From Negativicutes bacterium (GTDB lineage: Bacteria; Bacillota_C; Negativicutes; Sporomusales_B; JARLHX01), in assembly GCA_031292035.1 (NCBI GenBank), contig JARLHX010000018.1, forward strand, positions 74,586 through 138,585: a DNA stretch of 64,000 nucleotides. The letters are read 5' to 3'. Positions within the stretch are counted from its first letter, which is position 1; each line of letters starts with the position of its first letter. The notes below the pieces were generated by a model, which saw nothing but the letters and a program-made list of their open reading frames with translations, was not told where the DNA came from and did no database searches. The position numbers were made by a program, and so were the translations under genes. Below, one piece after another: positions 44,537 to 57,344 of this stretch.

Positions 44537-45835
44537 ATGACAAGAAAAGTGGTAATCGTCGGCGGCGGCTGGGCGGGCAGCGCCGCGGCGCTGGCTGCCA
44601 GCATGGCGGGCTGCGAAGTAGAATTGTTTGAGCGGATGGATGCGCTACTGGGCACCGGTCTGGTGGGCGGCATTATGCGTAACAACGGCCGGTTTACCGC
44701 TACCGAGGAGGCTATCGCCCTGGGGGGCGGTGATCTTTTTGCTATTACCGATCGCGTTTCGCGACACAAAAATATCGATTTCCCCGGCCATAAGCACGCC
44801 AATCTCTACGATGTCTGCCTTGTCGAGCCGGCTGTCCGCCAAGCGCTGCTGGCGGCAGGAGTCAAAGTCAATCTGAAAGCCCGGGTGCGGGATATCGAAG
44901 CTGCAGACGGCGCCATTACCAAAGTAATCGCCGACGTCTTCCACGGCGAGACCATCATAGCTGACGGCGATGTTTTTGTCGATGTTTCCGGCACTGCCGG
45001 ACCGCAGGGCAATTGTATGAAATACGGCAACGGCTGCGCGATGTGTATCTATCGCTGCCCGACTTTCGGCCCGCGGTTTAGCATCGCCGCCAAGGCCGGC
45101 GTCAAGGAACTGGTCGGGGAAAAGGCTGACGGAACTCTGGGGGCGATGAGCGGTTCCTGCAAGCTACATAAAGATTCGTTATCGCCGGAAATTCAAGAAG
45201 AGCTCAACCGAACCGGGGTATGTGTCGTCGCGGTTCCTGCCTCGCTGCAAAAAAGCATGGAATCGCTGGGGCAAAAGGCCTGTCAGCAGTATGCACTGAA
45301 AGAATTCGCCGAAAATGTGGTGCTGCTGGACACCGGCCACGCCAAACTGATGACTGCTTATTATCCGCTGGAGCTGCTGCAGCAAATCCCCGGGTTTGCC
45401 AACGCCCGCTTTGAAGATCCTTACGCCGGCGGTATCGGTAACTCGATGCGCTATTTCGGCATGTTGCCGCGGGACAACGCCCTCCAGGTCGAGGGGCTGA
45501 AGAACGTCTTTTGTGGCGGTGAGAAGGCCGGTCTGCTGGTGGGGCACACCGAGGCCATCGTCACAGGCACCTTGGCCGGGCACAACGCTGCCAGGGCGGC
45601 TTTTGGCCTGGAACCCATCACCCTTCCCCGCACCCTCGCGATCGGCGACGCCATCGCCCACGTCCAGGAGAAGATGCAGACCAAAGAAGGCCTGACTAAA
45701 AAATACACCTTCTCCGGTTCGGTTTATTTCGAAAGCATGAAACAGCAAGATCTTTATACAACTGACATTTCCGCCATAAAAAGACGGGTGGAGAATACCG
45801 GATTAAGCGGAGTCTTTGCCAGGAAACTGAGTTAG
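44537..45835 (+). CDS. FAD-dependent oxidoreductase with cysteine cluster
   Basis: 432 residues, ATG with GGAGGAGAG upstream. N-terminal FAD Rossmann motif VVIVGGGWAGSAAALAASMAG and acidic strand end ELFER; a C-terminal FAD segment (NVFCGGEKAGLLVGHTEAIVTG) like the GidA/TrmFO group. A four-cysteine insert, C-x6-C-x2-C-x3-C-P in NCMKYGNGCAMCIYRCP (about residues 157-175), may bind an iron-sulfur cluster. The GTGLVGGIMRNNGRFTATEE stretch is unusual and probably contacts substrate. Reaction unknown; with the permease it looks like a catabolic redox step. Confidence 0.8.
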   Translation: MTRKVVIVGGGWAGSAAALAASMAGCEVELFERMDALLGTGLVGGIMRNNGRFTATEEAIALGGGDLFAITDRVSRHKNIDFPGHKHANLYDVCLVEPAVRQALLAAGVKVNLKARVRDIEAADGAITKVIADVFHGETIIADGDVFVDVSGTAGPQGNCMKYGNGCAMCIYRCPTFGPRFSIAAKAGVKELVGEKADGTLGAMSGSCKLHKDSLSPEIQEELNRTGVCVVAVPASLQKSMESLGQKACQQYALKEFAENVVLLDTGHAKLMTAYYPLELLQQIPGFANARFEDPYAGGIGNSMRYFGMLPRDNALQVEGLKNVFCGGEKAGLLVGHTEAIVTGTLAGHNAARAAFGLEPITLPRTLAIGDAIAHVQEKMQTKEGLTKKYTFSGSVYFESMKQQDLYTTDISAIKRRVENTGLSGVFARKLS

Positions 45836-45902
45836 CCGATGCAGAGTTTGCAGGAGGTCACCGCCAGACGGTATAGAACCGATTGGCAGGGTAAATGGCT
45901 TT

Positions 45903-46652
45903 ATGGTGAATGAGCGGGACAAAATGGAATATGCCGTGCTGATGGCTATTTGCGACAAGGCTCTGCCGATGGGGTGCGGCGCAATCAGTCAGCTTCTCGC
46001 CAGCCAGGGACACAATATCAGTGAGGCGACGATCGGCAGAATGCTGCGATCTATGGATCATCAGGGATTTACCGTAAAGACCGGATTTCAGGGCCGGCTG
46101 CTGTCGGCCCGCGGCAAGGTCCGCGCTGCCCACCTGGAAAATCTGCTGAAAAGCCGGCAGTGGGGGGAAGAGTTCGCCAGCGCCCTGCGCGGACAGACCA
46201 AGAAGCACCTCCAGGAGGTCCTGGTGGCCCGGCGGGCCATCGAAGGTGAGCTGGCTTACCTGGCGGCTGTCAATCCAGCCAAGGGTGAGAGTAAAGTGCT
46301 GCTGGAGGCTCTGGAGGCCCAGCGCCAAGCTTTGGCCATTGGCGGTGGGGCCGCGGCAGAAGATGCCGACTTTCATGCCGTCCTTTCCCGCATGGCCCGC
46401 AACAGGGTGCTGGAGGCCGCCATCCTGCTGATCCGTCAGGATACTCAGCTGTCGCCGGTGCTGGAGTATATCCGCCGCCATGTGCACAGTCTGGTGTACA
46501 TCGACCATCAGAAGATTGCCGAAGCTGTGATTTGCGGCCGGCCGGACGAGGCCAGGCGAGCTATGGTTGGACATATCAACAATTTAATCAAGGACGTGGA
46601 AAAGTACTGGAAGCTGATTGGTGCCCAGTCGATGGGAAAAGAGCGCGGCTAA
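45903..46652 (+). CDS. FCD-domain transcriptional regulator with NrpR-like winged helix
   Basis: 249 residues; the ATG at 45903 has only a weak site (AGGGTAAATGG). The N-terminal region (residues 8-72, ISQLLASQGHNISEATIGRMLRSMDHQGF) looks like the winged helix of RNase R/NrpR (HTH_12 type) rather than the GntR wing. The C-terminal 140 residues are all helical and match the FCD ligand-binding domain: RRAIEGELAYLAA, ADFHAVLSRMARN, and HQKIAEAVICGRPDEARRAMVGHI. Presumably the ligand-responsive regulator of this operon. Confidence 0.78.
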   Translation: MVNERDKMEYAVLMAICDKALPMGCGAISQLLASQGHNISEATIGRMLRSMDHQGFTVKTGFQGRLLSARGKVRAAHLENLLKSRQWGEEFASALRGQTKKHLQEVLVARRAIEGELAYLAAVNPAKGESKVLLEALEAQRQALAIGGGAAAEDADFHAVLSRMARNRVLEAAILLIRQDTQLSPVLEYIRRHVHSLVYIDHQKIAEAVICGRPDEARRAMVGHINNLIKDVEKYWKLIGAQSMGKERG

Positions 46653-46670
46653 AAGCCGTGCTTCTTTTTT
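46642..46670 (+). terminator. Terminator overlapping the regulator stop codon
   Basis: AGCGCGGCT (46642-46650) pairs with AGCCGTGCT (46654-46662, one G-T wobble), then TCTTTTTT. Confidence 0.82.
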
Positions 46671-46732
46671 GTAAAAAAGGTTTTTTGCCAACCAGCAGGG
46701 AATTTGTCCGAAAAAGCAAAAGGAAGGCTGCT

Positions 46733-47134
46733 ATGGACTATCCGTTGGCGATATTTGCGGGACGGACGGCGATGGCGTTTGTCGCGGTGGCGTCAGGCTA
46801 TTATCTTCTTTATATCCTTTTGGGGTGGCGGGAACGCCGGGGCGCCCTTGCCGGCCGACTGAAGCCCCTGGTTGAATATGCCCGGGTCAGTCACCCTTAT
46901 CTCGCGTCGCTGATTTCGCTGACTGTCATTTATCATGTTTATGTGATGTGGATGACCCACCCGCTGCTGGACCAAAAAGTAATGACCGGGATTTCGGTTT
47001 CAGCCGCGGTTTCACTGATGGCCAACTCGGGCTGGGCACTGGTCTTTCGTCCTCGCAGCAGCTATCTGCGCCGGGGGCATCGGCTGGGTATGTTTCTCCT
47101 CCTGGTGGTCATGGCCTTTCATCGCTATCTTTGA
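46733..47134 (+). CDS. Small histidine-rich integral membrane protein
   Basis: 133 residues from ATG 46733 with AAAGGAAGG upstream. Four hydrophobic helices; histidines lie in or near the membrane (SHPYL, IYHVYVMWMTHP, RGHRLGMFLLLVVMAFHRYL). The arrangement recalls small b-type cytochromes, but no family is recognised, and haem binding is inference. It follows the regulator's terminator, so it may be a separate unit, and ends at a terminator. Confidence 0.7.
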   Translation: MDYPLAIFAGRTAMAFVAVASGYYLLYILLGWRERRGALAGRLKPLVEYARVSHPYLASLISLTVIYHVYVMWMTHPLLDQKVMTGISVSAAVSLMANSGWALVFRPRSSYLRRGHRLGMFLLLVVMAFHRYL

Positions 47135-47147
47135 TGGCTGAGTGATT

Positions 47148-47187
47148 CTGGAAAATTTATTTGTAAAGTTTTCCGGATTTTTTTTTT
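47148..47187 (+). terminator. Terminator before the glycolytic operon
   Basis: CTGGAAAA (47148-47155) pairs with TTTTCCGG (47169-47176), followed by a long T tract (TTTTTTTTTT after A). Confidence 0.85.
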
Positions 47188-47255
47188 ACCCAGCAGGAGT
47201 AATTTTTCTGGCGACGAAGTAAAATAGTGTTAGGAATTTATTTTTTTCCTGCGTT

Positions 47256-47299
47256 GGGACAAAAATGATTCCAGCGGGACAAAATTTGACCCGGGAGAC
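47256..47299 (+). promoter_or_regulatory. CggR operator (direct repeats) before cggR-gap
   Basis: GGGACAAAA at 47256-47264 and again at 47276-47284, 20 bases apart, with a weaker third GGGAGAC at 47293-47299. CggR of Bacillus binds direct repeats of the GGGAC type; the 20-base period is two helix turns. The operator covers the ATG at 47265, arguing that translation starts later at GTG 47307. Confidence 0.7.
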
Positions 47300-47306
47300 A
47301 CTAATA

Positions 47307-49360
<2,054 letters not shown>

Positions 49361-49385
49361 TCGCTGCAGCCAATAGTTCCAATAC

Positions 49386-49411
49386 AAGGGTCACAGCCAG
49401 TGACCCTTTTT
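49386..49411 (+). terminator. Attenuating hairpin between gap and pgk
   Basis: AAGGGTCAC (49386-49394), loop AGCCA, GTGACCCTT (49400-49408), TTT. A terminator form inside an operon, likely to make gap transcripts more abundant than the downstream genes. Confidence 0.75.
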
Positions 49412-49424
49412 AGGGGGGCGGGTT

Positions 49425-50612
49425 ATGGATAAGCAAACCATCCGGGATATTGATGTCACTGGCAAAAAGGTACTGGTACGGGTCGATTACAACGTGCCGC
49501 TGGATAAAAAAAGCGGCGCCATTACTGACGACACCCGCATCGTGGCCACCCTGCCGACACTGAAGTATCTGCTGGAAAAACGGGCGGCGGTCATTCTGGC
49601 GGCCCATCTCGGTCGGCCCAAGGGCGCACCTGCACCAGAGTTTTCCCTGGCGTCGGTAGCCAAACGATTGGCCGAGCTTCTGGGTCAGGAAGTCCTGTTT
49701 GCCCCCGACTGCGTGGGGCCGGCAGTGTCGGCCATGGCCAAAGAGCTAAAAGGCGGCCAGGTGCTTTTGCTGGAAAACCTTCGTTTCCATGGGGAAGAAG
49801 AAAAGAATGATCCGGCTTTTTCGCAGCAATTGGCGTCCTTGGCCGAGGTACTGGTGAATGACGCCTTTGGGGTGTCTCACCGGGCCCATGCTTCGGTGGA
49901 GGGGGTCACCAAATTCCTGCCGGCGGTGGCTGGTTTCCTGATGGAGAAGGAAGTCGCCTTCCTCGGCCAGGCGGTGAGCAGCCCGGTCCACCCGTATGTG
50001 GCGATTATCGGCGGCGCCAAGGTTTCGGACAAAATCGGCGTTATCGCCAATCTTCTGACAAAGGTCGATGTATTGATTATCGGCGGCGGCATGGCCAATA
50101 CCTTTATCGCCGCGCAGGGCTACGCCACAGGCAAGTCACTGGTGGAAGCCGATAAACTCGACTTGGCGAGGGAGCTGTTGGAAGACGCCGGCAAGCGGGG
50201 CGTCAAGCTGCTTCTGCCGACAGATATGGTGGTCGCCGACAGGTTTGCCGCCGATGCCGCGACAAAGGTAGTGGCAATCGACGCCATCCCAGCTGACTGG
50301 ATGGCTCTTGATATCGGACCGGCCAGCGGCAAGGCGTTTGCCGACGCTCTGGCAGGTGCCAAACTGATTGTCTGGAACGGCCCGATGGGCGTGTTTGAGA
50401 TGGATGTTTTCGCTAAGGGAACCGAAGCGGTGGCCCGGGCGGTTGCCGACTCCAGCGCGGTTACCATTGTCGGCGGCGGTGATTCGATCGCGGCAGTGGA
50501 AAAAGCGGGGGTTCAGGATAAGATCAGCCATATTTCCACCGGCGGCGGTGCGTCGCTGGAATTCCTTGAAGGTAAAGTGCTGCCGGGAATCGCAGCCATT
50601 CGTAATAAATAG
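49425..50612 (+). CDS. pgk: Phosphoglycerate kinase
   Basis: 395 residues; ATG with GGGGGG upstream. [45 protein letters not shown] and the C-terminal ATP-site glycines ([27 protein letters not shown]) are conserved. Confidence 0.98.
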   Translation: MDKQTIRDIDVTGKKVLVRVDYNVPLDKKSGAITDDTRIVATLPTLKYLLEKRAAVILAAHLGRPKGAPAPEFSLASVAKRLAELLGQEVLFAPDCVGPAVSAMAKELKGGQVLLLENLRFHGEEEKNDPAFSQQLASLAEVLVNDAFGVSHRAHASVEGVTKFLPAVAGFLMEKEVAFLGQAVSSPVHPYVAIIGGAKVSDKIGVIANLLTKVDVLIIGGGMANTFIAAQGYATGKSLVEADKLDLARELLEDAGKRGVKLLLPTDMVVADRFAADAATKVVAIDAIPADWMALDIGPASGKAFADALAGAKLIVWNGPMGVFEMDVFAKGTEAVARAVADSSAVTIVGGGDSIAAVEKAGVQDKISHISTGGGASLEFLEGKVLPGIAAIRNK

Positions 50613-50627
50613 ACGGGAGTGATGTAT

Positions 50628-51371
50628 ATGCGCAAGCCGATTATCGCCGGTAACTGGAAGATGCATAAGACAGTGGCCGAAGCAGTGGCGCTCATCCAAG
50701 ACCTGAGTAAACTTGTCGCCGGAGCGGCGGCAGACGTGGTGGTCTGTCCGACTTTTACCGCTCTGTATCCGGCTAAAAGCGCCCTTGCGTCCGGCATAAA
50801 GCTCGGCGCCCAGGACGTCTACTGGGAGAACAAGGGGGCCTTTACCGGACAAATCGCTCCGGTCATGCTGAAGGATGTGGGCTGTGACTATGTCATTATC
50901 GGTCACTCCGAGCGGCGGCAGTTTTTTGCCGAGACCGACGAAACCGTCAACAAGAAGCTCAAGGCAGTGATTGCCGAGGGGCTGACCCCCATCTTTTGCG
51001 TCGGCGAGTCGCTAGCCGAAAGGGAAGCCGGGACTACCGAGAAGGTGGTGGGCGGCCAGGTCAAAAATGGACTGGCTGGCATTCCTGCTGAGCAGGTAGC
51101 AGCTCTGGTTATTGCCTATGAACCCATCTGGGCCATCGGCACCGGCCGGACGGCGTCGGCTGACGACGCCAACGCGGTGTGCGCCTTTGTCCGTAAGACG
51201 GTGGCAGGCCTTTATGATGAGGCGACAGCCCAGAAGGTAAGAGTTCAGTACGGCGGCAGCGTCAAACCGGAAAATATCGCTGAGCTGATGGCCAAGAGCG
51301 ATATCGATGGTGCACTGGTCGGCGGTGCCAGCCTGGATGCGGCAACCTTCGCCAAAATCGTAAAATTTTAG
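50628..51371 (+). CDS. tpiA: Triosephosphate isomerase
   Basis: 247 residues from ATG 50628; GGGAG at 50615-50619 is properly spaced for it, while ATG 50622 is too close. IAGNWKMHK (catalytic Lys), GHSERRQFF (catalytic His) and the catalytic-Glu loop AYEPIWAIGTGRTAS are present. Confidence 0.98.
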   Translation: MRKPIIAGNWKMHKTVAEAVALIQDLSKLVAGAAADVVVCPTFTALYPAKSALASGIKLGAQDVYWENKGAFTGQIAPVMLKDVGCDYVIIGHSERRQFFAETDETVNKKLKAVIAEGLTPIFCVGESLAEREAGTTEKVVGGQVKNGLAGIPAEQVAALVIAYEPIWAIGTGRTASADDANAVCAFVRKTVAGLYDEATAQKVRVQYGGSVKPENIAELMAKSDIDGALVGGASLDAATFAKIVKF

Positions 51372-51405
51372 GCTTTGTGGCATTTGCAGTTAAAGGAGAT
51401 ATGGC

Positions 51406-52956
51406 ATGGGTAAGCTTCAAAATCCAATCGCCCTGTTGATTCTCGACGGTTGGGGAGTCGGACAGGCGAATGATCCCAGCAACGCGATTGTTCAGGCCGG
51501 CGCGCCGCATATTACCATGCTGTCCGAGGTTTATCCCACAACCACCCTGACCTGCTCCGGTGAGGCGGTAGGCCTGCCGGAAGGACAAATGGGGAATTCC
51601 GAGGTCGGGCATTTGAATATCGGCTCCGGCCGGATTGTATACCAGGAACTGACCCGCATCAGCAAAGCGGTCCGGGATGGAGATTTTTTTACCAACCCGG
51701 TGCTACTCGGTGCCATGCGGACGGTCAAACAAAATAACAGCGCCCTTCATCTGATGGGGCTTGTCTCTGATGGTGGCGTCCATAGTCATATTGAGCATCT
51801 GTACGCTTTGCTTGAAATGGCGAAGCGGAACGGCATCACCACCGTGTATATCCATGCCTTCCTCGATGGCCGGGATGTGCCGCCGTCCAGTGGCTTAGAT
51901 TTTATCGACGCTCTGGAGAAAAAGACGGTGGAGATCGGTATCGGTCGCATTGCCAGCGTCGCCGGACGATATTATGCCATGGACCGCGACAAGCGCTGGG
52001 AGCGGGTCGCCAAAGCCTATGTCGCCTTGGTGTCCCGAGAAGGCGAGCACGCCTCGAACGCCAGGGTGGCAGTGAAACAAGCCTACGCCCGCGGCGAAAC
52101 CGATGAATTTGTTTTGCCGACGGTGATTGACAGCTGCTCTGAATGCGGCATTAGTGCCGGCGACAGCGTGATCTTCTTCAACTTCCGTCCCGACCGGGGC
52201 CGGGAGCTGACAACGGCGTTTATCGACAAAGATTTTGCCGGGTTCGAGCGCCGCAAGGGATTTATGCCGGTTCATTTTACCACCATGACCCAGTACGACG
52301 AAACCTTTGACATCCCTGTGGCGTATGCGCCCCATCTCTTGACCAAGACGCTGGGGGAAGTGATCAGTGAGGCTGGACTGACTCAACTCAGGATTGCCGA
52401 AACGGAAAAATACGCCCATGTGACCTATTTCTTCAACGGCGGCGAGGAGAAGCCTTTCCCCGGCGAGGAGCGTATTCTGGTTCCGTCGCCGAAGGTGGCT
52501 ACTTATGATCTGAAGCCGGACATGAGTGCGCTGGAGGTTACCGACAAGCTGGTGGCTGAGATCAGGTCAGGGAAATTTGATTTTGTTATCATGAACTACG
52601 CTAACGGCGATATGGTTGGTCATACCGGAATCCTGCCGGCGGCCGAGGATGCGGTCAATGTTGTCGACAACTGCGTCGGCCGGGTGGCAGAAGCCATGCG
52701 GGAACGCGGCGGCATCACTTGTATTACCGCCGACCACGGCAACGCCGAGCTGATGGTTGACCCGGTGACTGGGGAGCCGTTCACCGCCCATACCACCAAT
52801 CCTGTGCCGTTTATTCTGGTTTCAGAGGCTCATCGGGGCGCCAAACTCCGCGCGGGAATTCTGGCTGATATCGCTCCCACCCTTCTCGGCCTGGCGAACA
52901 TGGCCGTACCATCGGAAATGACAGGGAAGAGCCTGATTATAAAGGAGGATAAATAA
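51406..52956 (+). CDS. gpmI: Phosphoglycerate mutase, cofactor-independent
   Basis: 516 residues, ATG with AAAGGAG. Alkaline-phosphatase-type, Mn-dependent. LILDGWGVG, the phosphorylated-Ser motif GQMGNSEVGHLNIGSGR, LVSDGGVHSHIEHL and TADHGNAELM with the metal-binding His are seen. It ends directly against eno. Confidence 0.98.
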   Translation: MGKLQNPIALLILDGWGVGQANDPSNAIVQAGAPHITMLSEVYPTTTLTCSGEAVGLPEGQMGNSEVGHLNIGSGRIVYQELTRISKAVRDGDFFTNPVLLGAMRTVKQNNSALHLMGLVSDGGVHSHIEHLYALLEMAKRNGITTVYIHAFLDGRDVPPSSGLDFIDALEKKTVEIGIGRIASVAGRYYAMDRDKRWERVAKAYVALVSREGEHASNARVAVKQAYARGETDEFVLPTVIDSCSECGISAGDSVIFFNFRPDRGRELTTAFIDKDFAGFERRKGFMPVHFTTMTQYDETFDIPVAYAPHLLTKTLGEVISEAGLTQLRIAETEKYAHVTYFFNGGEEKPFPGEERILVPSPKVATYDLKPDMSALEVTDKLVAEIRSGKFDFVIMNYANGDMVGHTGILPAAEDAVNVVDNCVGRVAEAMRERGGITCITADHGNAELMVDPVTGEPFTAHTTNPVPFILVSEAHRGAKLRAGILADIAPTLLGLANMAVPSEMTGKSLIIKEDK

Positions 52957-54240
<1,284 letters not shown>

Positions 54241-54250
54241 TTTCCAACAG

Positions 54251-54278
54251 AGGCGCCGTGAAAACGGCGCCTTTTTTT
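54251..54278 (+). terminator. Terminator after eno
   Basis: AGGCGCCGT (54251-54259), GAAA loop, ACGGCGCCT (54264-54272), then T6. Confidence 0.92.
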
Positions 54279-54373
54279 ATGCGTCAGGATGGCTGCAATA
54301 GCAGTAATGACAAGCTTTTTTCCGCGATTGCGTATAATCACACAACGAATGAATAAAAATATCTTAGTAAGCG

Positions 54374-54402
54374 TTGTCAAGTGTATAACGATTTGATAGA
54401 AT
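54374..54402 (+). promoter_or_regulatory. Promoter for secG
   Basis: TTGTCA (54374-54379), 17-base spacer, TAGAAT (54397-54402). The start of transcription would fall near 54409, after the ATG at 54406, which rules that ATG out as the secG start. Confidence 0.65.
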
Positions 54403-54435
54403 AGAATGGTACAATGGGTAGGGGGTGTTAATGAA

Positions 54436-54669
54436 GTGGCTATAAATTTGCTTATGATCCTGGACGCCGTCATTTCGATTGCTTTGATTGCCGCGGTTGT
54501 CCTTCAGTCAGGTAAAAGCGCTGGCATGTCGGGCTCGATCGCGGGCGGCGCGGAAACCATATTTGGCGGTAAGAAGAAAGGGTTGGACGAACTTCTGTCT
54601 AAAGTGACGATGGTTCTGGGAGTGGCGTTCGGACTGGTAACGCTGTTACTTGTCAAGCTAACGCAGTAG
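54436..54669 (+). CDS. secG: Preprotein translocase subunit SecG
   Basis: 77 residues from GTG 54436, with GGGGGTG at 54421-54427. The family size and layout fit: helix 1 (LLMILDAVISIALIAAVVLQ), the conserved QSGKSAGMSGSIAGGAETIFG loop, and helix 2 near the C-terminus. It assists SecYE in export. A terminator follows before hppA; rnr and smpB lie further downstream, as in many Firmicutes (secG-rnr-smpB-ssrA). Confidence 0.94.
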   Translation: MAINLLMILDAVISIALIAAVVLQSGKSAGMSGSIAGGAETIFGGKKKGLDELLSKVTMVLGVAFGLVTLLLVKLTQ

Positions 54670-54677
54670 GGAGACTT

Positions 54678-54707
54678 ATACCCCAATGCTCACATTGGGG
54701 TATTTTT
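54678..54707 (+). terminator. Terminator after secG
   Basis: ATACCCCAATG (54678-54688), CTCA loop, CATTGGGGTAT (54693-54703), then TTTT. Confidence 0.9.
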
Positions 54708-54742
54708 GAGCAATCAAACGAGTTTAGGAGGAAGAAGCGAGA

Positions 54743-56746
<2,004 letters not shown>

Positions 56747-56750
56747 TTAC

Positions 56751-56782
56751 AAGCACCGCTGCCTTTGGCAGCGGTGCTTTTT
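56751..56782 (+). terminator. Terminator after hppA
   Basis: AAGCACCGCTGCC (56751-56763), TTT loop, GGCAGCGGTGCTT (56767-56779), T tail. Perfect 13-bp stem. Confidence 0.92.
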
Positions 56783-56830
56783 CGTTGGGGCTGGGGCGGC
56801 GGAGATCGCATGTCTAATTTTTCCGTAAAA

Positions 56831-56839
56831 TGGTATAAT
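56831..56839 (+). promoter_or_regulatory. Extended -10 promoter before the thioesterase gene
   Basis: TGG-TATAAT (56831-56839) without a clear -35. The transcript would carry a roughly 95-base leader before the start codon. Confidence 0.5.
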
Positions 56840-56941
56840 GTAAGATATAATAATATTATTCTGCCAAGCCGCTTCACCAGTGCCGCGGCGATAGGAGTTA
56901 CTTTTATTTTAATGATACCAGCAGATGAGAGGAGCGAGATG

Positions 56942-57340
56942 ATGACATCGGATGATCGCAATCAGTGGTGTTTTGCTTGCGGCCGGAACAATCCCATCGG
57001 TCTAAAGCTGACTTTTCGTGAGGAAGGTGACAAATATATTGCCGTTTTTCGTGCAGGACCAGAGCACCAGAGCTATGACGGCATTGTCCACGGCGGGATT
57101 ATCAGCACTCTGTTGGACGAAATTATGGCCCGATATCCCTATGCCAAAGGGTTGAATACGGTGACCGCCAGGCTGGAGGTCAGATACCGCCGGCCGACGC
57201 CGATTGGGCAAGACCTCACCGTGACCGGTTGGGTCACCAATCAGCGCGGCAAACTGATCGAGCTGGCTGGCAGCGTGGCGCTGCCGGACGGGACAATCAC
57301 CGCAGAAGGAAAAGCGACGGTTATGGCCGTAAGGAAGTGA
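56942..57340 (+). CDS. PaaI-type hotdog-fold thioesterase
   Basis: 132 residues from ATG 56942 (ATG 56939 is also possible); GAGAGGAG is at 56927-56934. WCFACGRNNPIGLKL near the N-terminus, then the hotdog helix HGGIISTLLDEIMARY with the typical HGG and acidic residue, and RLEVRYRRPTPIGQDL. Probably hydrolyses an acyl-CoA thioester; substrate unknown. Located 5 bases before rnr and probably cotranscribed with it. Confidence 0.88.
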   Translation: MTSDDRNQWCFACGRNNPIGLKLTFREEGDKYIAVFRAGPEHQSYDGIVHGGIISTLLDEIMARYPYAKGLNTVTARLEVRYRRPTPIGQDLTVTGWVTNQRGKLIELAGSVALPDGTITAEGKATVMAVRK

Positions 57341-57344
57341 TGCA

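Noticed and set aside
54406..54435. secG start at ATG 54406
   Set aside because: No ribosome binding site, and the promoter at 54374-54402 would start transcription at or after this codon; GTG 54436 fits family length.
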